Shown here in pieces: positions 8,431 through 16,589 of a DNA stretch of 64,000 nucleotides. Made by a program: the position numbers and the translations under genes. The stretch comes from CAYSLC01 sp964431545. Lineage in GTDB: Bacteria; Desulfobacterota; Desulfobacteria; Desulfobacterales; JAABSP01. The notes under the pieces were generated by a model that was not told the origin of the DNA, did no database searches, and was given only the letters and a program-made list of their open reading frames with translations. Each line of letters opens with the position of its first letter. Positions within the stretch are counted from its first letter, which is position 1. The DNA is taken from positions 59,482-123,481 of the forward strand of contig CAYSLC010000001.1 of assembly GCA_964431545.1 (NCBI GenBank). Direction: 5' to 3'.

Positions 8431-9081
8431 TCAATCGGGGAAGGCCACGGTGATCTTCCCGGCCCCGGCGTCGACCCGGACATCGGCGCTCAACAGCTCC
8501 ATGATCCGGGCCTCCCGTTCGCCGGGGAAGGCGGCGGCCGCCTCGGCCAGGGCGGTCAGGCCCGTGAAGGTCACGGCGGGTCCGTCCTCCCCCTGCTCCA
8601 CGGCGATGGCCACGGACTTTCCGGCCCCGGCCGCGTCCAGGGACTGGTCGAGGCACTGGAACAGGAGGTTCTCGAGGAAATACGGGTTGGTGGTCACCGT
8701 CACCGGTGAGGGCGGCGGGGTGTAGGCCACGGTTACGTTCTTGTTCGAAATGAATCGGTTGGACAGGGAGACCACCAGACCCACGACATCCCCGAGATCC
8801 GTCTGGGAGACCGGTTCGTCCACGCTGTGGGAGAAGCGGTTCATCCGCCTGACGATATCGTCCGCCCGGCGTACTTGCTTCAGGAGATTCCCGGCCAATT
8901 TCTTCAGGCGTTCGGGCTCGATGGTCTTCCCCTTCTCCGCCATGAAACAGAAATCTTCCAGAAGCCCCGCGTTTTCGTTGAGGATGGCCAAGGCGTTCTT
9001 GATTTCATGGGAGATGGATGCCGAGATCTTTCCGAAGAACTGCAGACCGGTTTCGGCGAGGGGGTCGGGACGTTGTTCCAT
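8431..9081 (-). CDS. Histidine-kinase-like phosphoacceptor with degenerate ATPase domain
   Basis: A 216-residue soluble protein. The dimerisation/phosphoacceptor helix is intact (ISASISHEIKNALAIL, His about residue 25). The expected ATP-binding part lacks a proper N box (FLENLLFQCLDQSLDAAG), the DxGxG G1 box and the glycine-rich G2 box. It cannot easily bind ATP and more likely acts as a phosphotransfer protein between kinases and the receivers on either side (inference). AAGGAG precedes the ATG. Truncation by mutation is less likely because the frame is clean and the protein ends normally. Confidence 0.7.
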   Translation of the reverse strand: MEQRPDPLAETGLQFFGKISASISHEIKNALAILNENAGLLEDFCFMAEKGKTIEPERLKKLAGNLLKQVRRADDIVRRMNRFSHSVDEPVSQTDLGDVVGLVVSLSNRFISNKNVTVAYTPPPSPVTVTTNPYFLENLLFQCLDQSLDAAGAGKSVAIAVEQGEDGPAVTFTGLTALAEAAAAFPGEREARIMELLSADVRVDAGAGKITVAFPD

Positions 9082-9093
9082 GGACAGGCTCCT

Positions 9094-9447
9094 TTACTCG
9101 TTGAGGGCTTCTTCCATTCTTTCCACCAGGGCCTCCAGCTTGACCGGCTTCACAAGGTAGTGGGAGGCGTCCGTTGAACCGGCCCGGAAATCCTCTTCGG
9201 ACCCATGCCCCGTCATGAAGATGAACTTCATCTCCGGATGGCGTTCCCGAAGGCGTTTCATCAGGCTGATGCCGCCCATCTTGGGCATCTTTACGTCGAG
9301 CACCGCCACATTGTAGTTCTTTTTTTCAGCCAGTTCCAGGGCCTCGTGTCCGGAAGTGGCCCAGTCCGCTTCGATCCCCCTGAAAGAGAGCCGCTCGGCC
9401 AGCGTGGCCACCAGCTCCCGTTCATCGTCCACCAGCAATGCAATCAC
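9094..9447 (-). CDS. Single-domain response regulator
   Basis: A 117-residue receiver with VDDE, AVLDVKMPKMGG, TGH and the conserved lysine in LVKPVK. The GTG start lies 4 bases after the stop of the kinase gene and about 10 bases from an AAGGAGGG sequence inside that gene's end, so it is translationally coupled to the kinase. It is followed after 12 bases by the degenerate kinase. The arrangement kinase, receiver, His-protein, receiver suggests a four-step relay (inference). Confidence 0.85.
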   Translation of the reverse strand: MIALLVDDERELVATLAERLSFRGIEADWATSGHEALELAEKKNYNVAVLDVKMPKMGGISLMKRLRERHPEMKFIFMTGHGSEEDFRAGSTDASHYLVKPVKLEALVERMEEALNE

Positions 9448-9451
9448 CTTG

Positions 9452-11185
9452 TCATCCCTCCTTGCCCTCCGGGTTCACGGGCAGGGTCACCGTGAAGGTG
9501 GACCCCTTGCCCAGCTCGCTGTCGGCCTTGATCTTTCCCCCCAGCTCCTGGACCAGGTTATAGGTGATGGACAGGCCCAGGCCCGTGCCCCCCTTTGTGG
9601 AACGGGTGGTGAAGAACGGCTCGAAGATCCGTTCGAGGTTCTTCTTGGGGATCCCCTGGCCGTCGTCGGAAAAGGAGACCGACACCCATCGATCGTTTTT
9701 GGGCCGGACCGCCACCGTCAGTGAGCCGCCCTCCTTGATGAAGGAGAAGGCGTTGTTGACCAGATTCAGAAAGATCTGCTGGAGCTTGCCCCGGTCGCTC
9801 TCGATCTCCGGCATCTCGTCGGCCACCTCCAGGGTGACGGAGATGGACCGGTACTCCGCCTCCTTCTGGACGAACCCCAGAACCTCCTCTATGATCGGCC
9901 GGAGCTTCACCCTGCCGAGCGCCGATTCTTGGTGCCGGGCGAAGGAGAGCACCCTTTTGGTGATGGTTCCGCACCGCTCCACGGAGTGAAGGACCGAGTC
10001 GACCAGTCCCAGCAGCCGGGGGTCCTCTTTGTATTCGGGTTTGTAGGTGAAGAAGTCCTTGATGAGTCCCGCCTTTTCGTAGATGATCTGGAGCGGGTTG
10101 TTGATCTCGTGGGCCACTCCGGCCGCCATCCGGCCGATGGAGGCCATCTTGTTGGCGTACTCCACCTCATGCAGGGCCATGACCCGTCGCCGATCGGCCG
10201 TGTAGATGTTGTTGACCAGATAGGTGGCCATGCCGATGATCACCACCAGGATGAAAGTGATGCTCAGCCCCAGAAAACCGATGATCTTCCGGCGCGTCTG
10301 GTACCAGGAGTGCATCAGCTCCTCCTTGTCCTTGATCACCATCAGAATGAAGGGGGTGTCGAGGATATAGGCGTATCCCACCAGGAGGGGCCCGTCGTCG
10401 GGCCGGTCCTTCTGGAAGACCTGGGTCTTTTCCGAAAACCGGGGGACCTCGAAATCGATCTTCTCCAGCACCTCCCAGCCGCAGTCGAGGCAGGGGGTCT
10501 GGAGAATCCCCTCCCGGTTGATGATGATGGCCGCGCCGCTTCCCATCACCTGCAACTGGTGGAGAAGGAGGTTGAACCGCTCCAGGTCCACCGAGGCCCG
10601 GAGCACGAAAAACGAGCCGCTCGGCAGGTCGTGTTTTACGGCGATGACGAAGTGCGGGGTCCGCCGGTACCCCAAAAAGACGTCGCTGATGTAATGGCCC
10701 CGCTCGGCCACCTCCCGGAACCACTCCTGGCCGCTGTAGTTCTTCCCCTCCAGGGAGTGGGGCCCCACGTAGGTCTGCTGGAGGCCCTGGGCGTCGATGA
10801 CCCCGAGGTCGGCGAAGCCGCCCAGCCCCTTTTTCAGATTCTCCAGAATGGTCGACAGCCGTTCCGGGTTCCGGAGCGAGGCCAAGGTGTTGTCCCGGAC
10901 GATGAATTCCAGGGCGAAGCGGCGCTCCTCCAGAAAGAAGGTGACCGTCCTGCGGGTGTTGGAGACGAACCGGGAGGTTCGCAGGATGATCTCCGACTCC
11001 GTGGCCTTTCGGGTGACGGCGTAATCGGCGAAGGTGATGAAGATGAGGGGAAGCAGGACCACGACGGAGACGAAGATCACCGCCTGGTACCAGATGCGCC
11101 GGAAATCGAACAGGCGCGCGTAATGGCCGGCGGCGGCGTCCTCGTGGTCCCAGAACCGGGGTTTGATTCGATCGAAAAAGGACAT
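9452..11185 (-). CDS. Membrane sensor histidine kinase
   Basis: A 577-residue kinase. TM1 is about residues 34-55, an extracytoplasmic region of about 245 residues follows, and TM2 is about 301-323. The HisKA domain has GVAHEINNP (His359), and the ATPase domain has N, G1 (DDGQGIP), F (FEPFF) and G2 (GTGLGLS) boxes intact. The sensor part (GQEWFREV, YISDVFLGYRR) is strongly similar to the second kinase of this island, and both look like double Cache domains. This copy alone carries a CLDC pair near residue 233 that could respond to redox or metal. It is upstream of, and coupled to, a receiver. Confidence 0.85.
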   Translation of the reverse strand: MSFFDRIKPRFWDHEDAAAGHYARLFDFRRIWYQAVIFVSVVVLLPLIFITFADYAVTRKATESEIILRTSRFVSNTRRTVTFFLEERRFALEFIVRDNTLASLRNPERLSTILENLKKGLGGFADLGVIDAQGLQQTYVGPHSLEGKNYSGQEWFREVAERGHYISDVFLGYRRTPHFVIAVKHDLPSGSFFVLRASVDLERFNLLLHQLQVMGSGAAIIINREGILQTPCLDCGWEVLEKIDFEVPRFSEKTQVFQKDRPDDGPLLVGYAYILDTPFILMVIKDKEELMHSWYQTRRKIIGFLGLSITFILVVIIGMATYLVNNIYTADRRRVMALHEVEYANKMASIGRMAAGVAHEINNPLQIIYEKAGLIKDFFTYKPEYKEDPRLLGLVDSVLHSVERCGTITKRVLSFARHQESALGRVKLRPIIEEVLGFVQKEAEYRSISVTLEVADEMPEIESDRGKLQQIFLNLVNNAFSFIKEGGSLTVAVRPKNDRWVSVSFSDDGQGIPKKNLERIFEPFFTTRSTKGGTGLGLSITYNLVQELGGKIKADSELGKGSTFTVTLPVNPEGKEG

Positions 11186-11269
11186 TCCACAACTCTGACG
11201 AGGGGTTGATATGACTCAACGGGAAATGTCCCGCCGAGCGGTCCGGCGATCCGGAAGGATGGTTCGGGA

Positions 11270-11734
11270 TCAGTCCTCGTCTTTGTCCATGATGTCCTTG
11301 GCGGTGTCGAACTCGCCGGCCTCGGCAAAGGTGGCCGCCATGATCGATTTGTCGATCTTTTTCTTGTAGGCGGTGCGGATGGTGCTGACGATGGTCTCGA
11401 TATCGGCCGGTTTCTGAAGATACTCGAAGGCGCCCAGCTTTCGGGCTTCCTTTTCATCTTTCTCCGAACCATGGCCGGTGAGCATGATCACCTGAACCTG
11501 GGGATAGGCCTTCTTGACCCGCCGTAAAACCTCCATGCCGTCGATTCCGGGCATCTTGAGGTCGAGAATCATGACATCCGGAACTTCGTCCTTCACGACC
11601 TTGAGGGCCTGTTCCCCGTCATAAGCGATGTCCGAACCGAGGTTCCGCATCTCGATCCGCTCGGACAGGGTCTTGACGAACTCCTCTTCGTCGTCCACCA
11701 AAAGGACCTTGATGTTTTCCTTATCTTTTCCCAT
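11270..11734 (-). CDS. Response regulator with FAEAG tail
   Basis: A 154-residue receiver (LLVDDEEEF, VMILDLKMPGIDG, TGH, QKPAD) followed by a short tail containing MAATFAEAGEFDTAKD. The same FAEAG/FAEAD motif occurs in the pseudo-receiver, the 60-residue protein and the CBS protein of this island. The start is the ATG at 11734, with GGGAGAG upstream. A longer reading is possible but lies inside the preceding gene. The tail may be a docking element shared by partners (inference). Confidence 0.8.
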   Translation of the reverse strand: MGKDKENIKVLLVDDEEEFVKTLSERIEMRNLGSDIAYDGEQALKVVKDEVPDVMILDLKMPGIDGMEVLRRVKKAYPQVQVIMLTGHGSEKDEKEARKLGAFEYLQKPADIETIVSTIRTAYKKKIDKSIMAATFAEAGEFDTAKDIMDKDED

Positions 11735-12290
11735 CGTTCTCTCCCTTCTGATCTCCCGTGAGTCGGGTGGTTTTTCCCTCGGCTCCGGCATCGCCGGACG
11801 GCGCCGCGGGGGACTTTTCGATGAACGCCAGGGCCGTTTCCGGCTCCCCAGCCTCCGCGAAGGCGGCGGCCATCATGGCGTCCTGGTAGCGCTTGAAAAA
11901 CGACCTCTTTGTCCGCTCCCCGGACGTCTTGCGCTGGTAGGCCTCCTTGATGCGCTCCACCAGCTTCTTGACATCGAAGGGGACGAAGAAATCGTCGAAG
12001 GCCCCCAGTTTCATGCCCTCGATGGAGAGGGAGAGCTGGGCGGCCCCGTTGAGCAGGATGACCTCGGTCAGCGGGTTGAGCTTCTTGATCTGCCGTAGCA
12101 GGGTCAGCCCCTCCTCCCTCAACCCGCCGAGGCTCAACAGCACCACGTCGATCTTATGATGTCGGATCGTTTTCTTCAACCCTGCCGCGCCGTCGGACTC
12201 GAATACCCGAAACGGATCGGTCTCCAGGCGCTGTTGCAGACTTCGCCTGAAGAACCGGTCCGAATCGATGATCAGAAGGTTGATCCCCAT
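11721..12290 (-). CDS. Pseudo-receiver protein with FAEAG motif
   Basis: A 189-residue receiver-like domain with the acidic patch kept (LLIIDSD). The phospho-acceptor aspartate is missing (VVLLSLGG) and the conserved lysine is replaced (FFVPFD). It therefore probably cannot be phosphorylated and would work by binding. Its C-terminal part has MAAAFAEAGEPETALAF and then a low-complexity tail. It overlaps the next receiver by 14 bases. It could be a decoy, scaffold or constitutively folded regulator in the relay (inference). Confidence 0.75.
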   Translation of the reverse strand: MGINLLIIDSDRFFRRSLQQRLETDPFRVFESDGAAGLKKTIRHHKIDVVLLSLGGLREEGLTLLRQIKKLNPLTEVILLNGAAQLSLSIEGMKLGAFDDFFVPFDVKKLVERIKEAYQRKTSGERTKRSFFKRYQDAMMAAAFAEAGEPETALAFIEKSPAAPSGDAGAEGKTTRLTGDQKGENDGKR

Positions 12291-12319
12291 GAGTGAGCGC
12301 GGTTGCCCGCTACATACGG

Positions 12320-12502
12320 CTACAGGTTCGCGACGACGTAGCTGTAGCGGACGCCGCCCAACCCGACGGTATCGAGGAACTCCTCCAGCGTCGGCTTGGC
12401 CTTGGGGGCCTCCATGAACTCCCGGGCTGTGTCATGGCAGTCCGCCTCGGCGAAGGTTGCGGCCATAAAGGTCTTTTCCAGCTTCTCAAAAAACTTTTTC
12501 AT
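12320..12502 (-). CDS. 60-aa FAEAD-motif protein, first gene of sigma54 operon
   Basis: A 60-residue protein starting MKKFFEKLEKTFMAATFAEAD and continuing DTAREFMEAPK. The central MAATFAEA matches the tails of neighbouring regulators almost letter for letter. It has a clear AAAGGAG ribosome site 7 bases before the ATG and lies 63 bases below a near-consensus sigma54 promoter. It has no signal peptide or transmembrane segment. It reads like the free-standing form of a small interaction module. I do not recognise a named family. Function unknown. Confidence 0.8.
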   Translation of the reverse strand: MKKFFEKLEKTFMAATFAEADCHDTAREFMEAPKAKPTLEEFLDTVGLGGVRYSYVVANL

Positions 12503-12565
12503 GGTGTTCTCCTTTTTTCATCCATGTGGGTTATCGATGCCACCTTTTCGATGACAGATAACGAA

Positions 12566-12580
12566 GCAAGAAGGGTGCCA
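12566..12580 (-). promoter_or_regulatory. Sigma54 (RpoN) promoter
   Basis: Read on the minus strand, TGGCAC-CCTTC-TTGC matches the RpoN -24/-12 consensus (TGGCAC, 5-base gap, TTGC) exactly. The predicted start is about 12 bases further on, within the 197-base gap before the 60-aa gene. A sigma54 activator is encoded 3 kb upstream in the same island. The remainder of the gap (12581-12699) is AT-rich and could hold activator sites, but I see no clear repeat. Confidence 0.85.
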
Positions 12581-12699
12581 AACCAGTAACAGCCACCGTT
12601 TCGGGCGCTGGTGGAACTATGGTCCTCCCCGGAAACGGAGTTGAAGCACCATGAAACAAATCAAAACAATTACATCGGCACAAACCGAAACATAATGAA

Positions 12700-13077
12700 C
12701 TATGTATCAGGCTTCCCCGACGCCTCCTCGATCTTCGAAAGGAGCTGATTAATATCGATGGGCTTCATCATGTAGTCGAAGGCCCCCTGTCGCATCCCCT
12801 CGATCCCCTCTTTGGTGGACCCCCGTCCGGTGAGCAGGATCACCGGCATGTCCGGATGTTCGGACTTGATCCGTTTGAGCGTCTCCAGGCCGCCGATGCC
12901 CGGCATCATCAGGTCGAGGACCACCAGGTCCGGCGGGTCGTCGGAGACCATGGGCAGCGCGGTCTCCCCGTCTCCGGCCGTCCGCACGGCCATTCCCCTG
13001 AGTTCCAGCCGTTCGGCCAGGGTGGTGACAAACTCCTTTTCATCGTCCACAAGAAGCAGTTTCATTTGGGCCATCAA
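12700..13077 (-). CDS. Single-domain response regulator
   Basis: A 125-residue receiver with VDDE, VVLDLMMPGIGG, TGR and the lysine in MMKPIDI. Its start overlaps the stop of the upstream kinase gene by 4 bases (ATGA type), so kinase and receiver are made together and are the likely cognate pair. It is the last gene of the first minus-strand operon. The sigma54-driven operon begins after it. Confidence 0.85.
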   Translation of the reverse strand: MMAQMKLLLVDDEKEFVTTLAERLELRGMAVRTAGDGETALPMVSDDPPDLVVLDLMMPGIGGLETLKRIKSEHPDMPVILLTGRGSTKEGIEGMRQGAFDYMMKPIDINQLLSKIEEASGKPDT

Positions 13078-14816
13078 CCGATCTCCTCCGGGGACTCGTT
13101 CCCCGCTGTGGCCTTCTTCGGCAGATAAACGGTAAAGGTGGCGCCCTCTCTCTCCTTGCTGTGGACCTTGATGTCGCCACCCAGTTTCTTAACGATTCCG
13201 TAGGTGATAAAGAGCCCCAGCCCGGTGCCCCCCGATTTTTTCGTGGTGAAAAAGGGGTCGAAGATCCGCTGGATCGTCTCCTCGGACATGCCGGAGCCGT
13301 TGTCCTGGATGGAGATCCCCAGGGTCTCGGGATCCTCCTCCCAGGTGGTGACGGAGATCCGCCCGCCCTCGGATACCGCCCCCAGCGCGTTGGTCATGAT
13401 GTTGAGAAAGACCTGCTGAAGCTGGCCCAGATCCGATGAGATCCGGGGGAGGTCTTCGGCCAGCTGGAGGCGAAGGTCGATGTTCCGGTAGATCATCTCC
13501 TTTTCCAGGAATCCCGCCACATCCCGGATCAGGAGGTTGAGGTCGAGTTCCTCGAAGTGGACCTCCTTTCTGCGGGCGAAGCCCAGAAGCCGATGGGTGA
13601 TGGTCTTGCACCGGCCCACCGAGTCGAGCACCCCTTCCAGAAGCTGTTCGAACTTCTCCTTTTTGTCGAAATCCTTGGAGAAAGCGACCAGATCCTGGAG
13701 CAGTCCGGCCTTTTCGTTGATGATGGCCAGGGGGTTGTTGATCTCATGGGCCACACCGGCGGCCAGCCGGCCGATGGAGGAGAGCTTCTGGTTCTGCTCC
13801 AGCTCGTGGATGGCGTTCTCCCGTCGTTCGTCCGCCTCGCGGATGTTGGTCACCAGCACGTCGGAGAGCTTGATGACGATGACCATGATGACCACCACGC
13901 TGACGAAAAAGATGAAGAACATCTCCCCCTGGAGCGTCATCCAGGTCCTAAGGACCAACGCCCTGGGCTTGACCACCACCAGTTGAAAGCCGGGCTTTTC
14001 GAGGCCCACGTACGCGATGGTCACCTCCCTCCCCTGGGGATCGAGGGTGTCGAGCACATGGGGGCCGAAGCTCTGGGAGGGGAGATCGAAGGGGCATTTT
14101 TCCAGGAGTTCGCCGTAGAAACGGGACCGGGTCTGCAGGATCCCCTCCTGGTTGATGATGAAGGCGTCCGCCTCGGGGTCGAGCCCCATGGCCGAGATGA
14201 GGTCGTAGAACCGGTTGGTGTCGATGGTGGCCCGGAGGACCCAGGTGCGGCCCTCCTCCTCCACCCGCTGGACGGCGATGGCGATGTGGGGAAACTTCCG
14301 ATACCCCATGAAGACGTCGCTGATGTAGGTGTCCCGGATGACCACCTCCTGGAACCATTCCTGGCCCGAATAGTCCTTGCCCAGCAGGGAGTAAGGCCCG
14401 GCGTAGCTGATCTGCGTGCCGGCGCTGTTGATCAGTCCGATGTCCACGAACCCCTCGAACTCCATCTTGAGGACCCGGAAGATCCGGGCAAGGGTCCGCT
14501 CGCCGGCGAGCTGGTCAAAGGAATAGGCCGAGGCGACGAACCGGACCGTGGAGAGCCGTTCCTCCAGGAAGAGTTCGAACGAATGGCGGGTCTTGCTCAG
14601 CAGGACCCGGAGAGGGTCGATGACTTCGTTTTTGATGCTCTCCCGGTACTGGAAATGGTTGATTCCCGCCATGATCCCCAACGGCAGGATGGTGACGACC
14701 AGCATGGTCACGGTGATGTTCCGCCGGAGTTCCAGATACCGCCGGGGGGAGTCGCTCACCTTATGGATGCTCAGAAACCCTCTGAGGATGGCGCTCGGCC
14801 AGTGCCTAACATTCAT
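13074..14816 (-). CDS. Membrane sensor histidine kinase
   Basis: A 580-residue kinase paralogous to the one at 9452-11185. TM1 is about 34-52, then a large extracytoplasmic sensor (YSLLGKDYSGQEWFQEV, YISDVFMGYRKFPH), TM2 about 299-316, His357 in GVAHEINNP, and a complete ATPase domain (DNGSGMS, FDPFFTTK, GTGLGLF). The ATG at 14816 follows AGGAGG. A start 54 bases upstream has no ribosome site and would lie further inside the previous gene. Two paralogous sensors, one in each operon, suggest gene duplication with the pathway split into an always-on and an inducible part (inference). Confidence 0.85.
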   Translation of the reverse strand: MNVRHWPSAILRGFLSIHKVSDSPRRYLELRRNITVTMLVVTILPLGIMAGINHFQYRESIKNEVIDPLRVLLSKTRHSFELFLEERLSTVRFVASAYSFDQLAGERTLARIFRVLKMEFEGFVDIGLINSAGTQISYAGPYSLLGKDYSGQEWFQEVVIRDTYISDVFMGYRKFPHIAIAVQRVEEEGRTWVLRATIDTNRFYDLISAMGLDPEADAFIINQEGILQTRSRFYGELLEKCPFDLPSQSFGPHVLDTLDPQGREVTIAYVGLEKPGFQLVVVKPRALVLRTWMTLQGEMFFIFFVSVVVIMVIVIKLSDVLVTNIREADERRENAIHELEQNQKLSSIGRLAAGVAHEINNPLAIINEKAGLLQDLVAFSKDFDKKEKFEQLLEGVLDSVGRCKTITHRLLGFARRKEVHFEELDLNLLIRDVAGFLEKEMIYRNIDLRLQLAEDLPRISSDLGQLQQVFLNIMTNALGAVSEGGRISVTTWEEDPETLGISIQDNGSGMSEETIQRIFDPFFTTKKSGGTGLGLFITYGIVKKLGGDIKVHSKEREGATFTVYLPKKATAGNESPEEIG

Positions 14817-15162
14817 GGGATTTCCTCCTGGGGCACAGAATGCTCCCCGGTTCCAGGCGCCCCGCCACATAGGCGGACAGGGCCGCCTTCCACGCCCCGA
14901 TCACGCCGTCCAACAAAGAGACCCGTTTCCACTGGAGGTACTGGTGGTACTCCTCCTCGATGCCGCCGCAGATCACGGTGCCGATCTCCTCTTTGAGGAC
15001 CATGTGGCACAGCTGTTCCGCCGAGGCCTGGGAGACCACGATGATCCGGTCCTCCCGAACGTCCCCTTGGCTGTCCAGGACGGCGATGAGGACCTCCGTC
15101 GCCAGGTCGAACCGGGGGGCCACATCGTCGCCGAAAAGGGGGATCAACACCTTGTCGCTCAT
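14806..15162 (-). CDS. NifX/NifB-C-like (dinitrogenase Fe-Mo cofactor family) domain protein
   Basis: A 118-residue protein. It starts MSDKVLIPLFGDDVAPRFD, the pattern of the dinitrogenase iron-molybdenum cofactor biosynthesis domain, and has the later VICGGI segment. The family binds metal-sulfur clusters or acts as small anaerobic regulators. No nif genes are in view, so a role in nitrogen fixation is not implied. The ATG overlaps the stop of the sigma54 activator (ATGA). That tight coupling suggests the protein works with the activator, for example as its ligand-sensing partner (inference). Two cysteines lie near the C-terminus (ILCPRRKSHEC). Confidence 0.7.
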   Translation of the reverse strand: MSDKVLIPLFGDDVAPRFDLATEVLIAVLDSQGDVREDRIIVVSQASAEQLCHMVLKEEIGTVICGGIEEEYHQYLQWKRVSLLDGVIGAWKAALSAYVAGRLEPGSILCPRRKSHEC

Positions 15163-16589
15163 GGGGAGTCGATCCCGTGCCGCTTCATCTTCCGCCAGAG
15201 GGTCGATCTGCCCCATCCCAAAATCTCCGCGGCCCGGCTCCGTTTGCCTCCGGCACGAACCAGGGCGTCGAGGATCATCCGCCGTTCCACCTCGGCCCAG
15301 GTCTCCGTCCCGCCGCTCCCCTCCGCGCCGGTAAGTCGGGGCCGTTCCCCGGCCGGGGGGCGGTCCCCTCCGGCCTCGCCGGCGGGGACCGGCCGGGGTT
15401 CGGTGAGGTAGGCCGGCAGGTGGGCCGGCAGGATCCGGGATTCCCGGCAGATGTTGACGGCGTACTCGACGATGTTCCGCAGCTCCCGGACGTTGCCGGG
15501 GTAGTCGTACTGATTCAGGAGGGTCAGAGCCTCCCGGGAATACCCTTCCACGGCCTTGTTGAACTTCCCCGCGAAGCGGTTGAGGAAATGGTCGAGGAGG
15601 AGGCGGATATCGAGTTCCCGGTCCCGCAGTGGCGGAAGCTTGACCCGCACCACGTTGAGGCGGAAGAGGAGATCCTCCCGGAATCGCTTCTCATGGACCA
15701 TCGTCTCCAGATCCCGGTGGGTGCCGGCGATCACTCGGACGTCGGCCTGGAACCCCCGGGTACTGCCCAACGGATAGACCACCTGGTCGTCCAGGAAGGT
15801 GAGCAGCTTCACCTGGAGGGTCGGGGGGAGATCCCCGATCTCCGTGAGAAAGAGGGTGCCGTTGTGGGCCAGTTGGAACCGCCCCGGCTTGTTCTCCACC
15901 GCGCCGGTGAACGCCCCTTTCCGGTGGCCGAAGAGTTCCGACTCCAGAAGGGTTTCCGGGAGGGCCCCGCAGTTGACCTTGATGAAAGGGCCCTTGGCCC
16001 GGCCCGAGGCCCCGTGGATCGCCTCGGCCACCAGATCCTTGCCGGTCCCGGTCTCGCCGGTGATCAGGACCGAGGAGTCGCTCTGGGCCACAGCGGGAAG
16101 AACCGAAAAGACCTTCTCCATGCTGGGGCTCTTGCCGATGATGGTCCCGAAACTGTAGGCCTGGCTCGACCGGGCGTCCATCTCCCCGTACGGCCGGAGG
16201 TCCTCCACCGTTTCGATGAATCCCAAGGGATCCTCCCCGTCGCCGGCGATGGGGGCGACGGTGACGCGGACCGGGATCCGCTGCCGCTCCCGGTTGATGA
16301 TGTCCGTGTCGACGCTGACGGGGTTGGTGTCCGCGGTCATCCCCCGGGCCGGACACGCGGTGACGCAGGCCCGGCTTCGGAGGACATGGTGGCAGGGGAT
16401 CCGGTAGGTCGCGGCGGTCTCCTGGGAGAAGCCGGTCACGGCGCACAGGGACCGGTTCAATAGGGTGACATGGAGTCCGTCGTCGAGGATCGCAATGCCC
16501 ATGGGGATCTCGTCGAGGAGCGCCTGGAGGGTGACCGGGGCGTGAAAAAGCCCCTCCACGCGGGGGATGCACCGGTCCTCAGGGGCCAC
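15159..16589 (-). CDS. PAS-type sigma54-dependent activator with altered Walker B
   Basis: A 476-residue NtrC-family protein without a receiver. The N-terminal PAS domain has a CHHVLRSRACVTACPARG cysteine motif, which may bind a metal or cofactor. A central AAA+ domain has GETGTGKD (Walker A), GAFTGA for sigma54 contact and FREDLLFRL, and a Fis-type helix-turn-helix ends the protein. The Walker B stretch reads GTLFLTEIGD, where the family has LFLDEIGD, so the magnesium-coordinating aspartate is replaced by threonine. The GTG start shares one base with the stop of the CBS gene. It probably controls the sigma54 promoter at 12566-12580. Confidence 0.85.
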   Translation of the reverse strand: MAPEDRCIPRVEGLFHAPVTLQALLDEIPMGIAILDDGLHVTLLNRSLCAVTGFSQETAATYRIPCHHVLRSRACVTACPARGMTADTNPVSVDTDIINRERQRIPVRVTVAPIAGDGEDPLGFIETVEDLRPYGEMDARSSQAYSFGTIIGKSPSMEKVFSVLPAVAQSDSSVLITGETGTGKDLVAEAIHGASGRAKGPFIKVNCGALPETLLESELFGHRKGAFTGAVENKPGRFQLAHNGTLFLTEIGDLPPTLQVKLLTFLDDQVVYPLGSTRGFQADVRVIAGTHRDLETMVHEKRFREDLLFRLNVVRVKLPPLRDRELDIRLLLDHFLNRFAGKFNKAVEGYSREALTLLNQYDYPGNVRELRNIVEYAVNICRESRILPAHLPAYLTEPRPVPAGEAGGDRPPAGERPRLTGAEGSGGTETWAEVERRMILDALVRAGGKRSRAAEILGWGRSTLWRKMKRHGIDSP

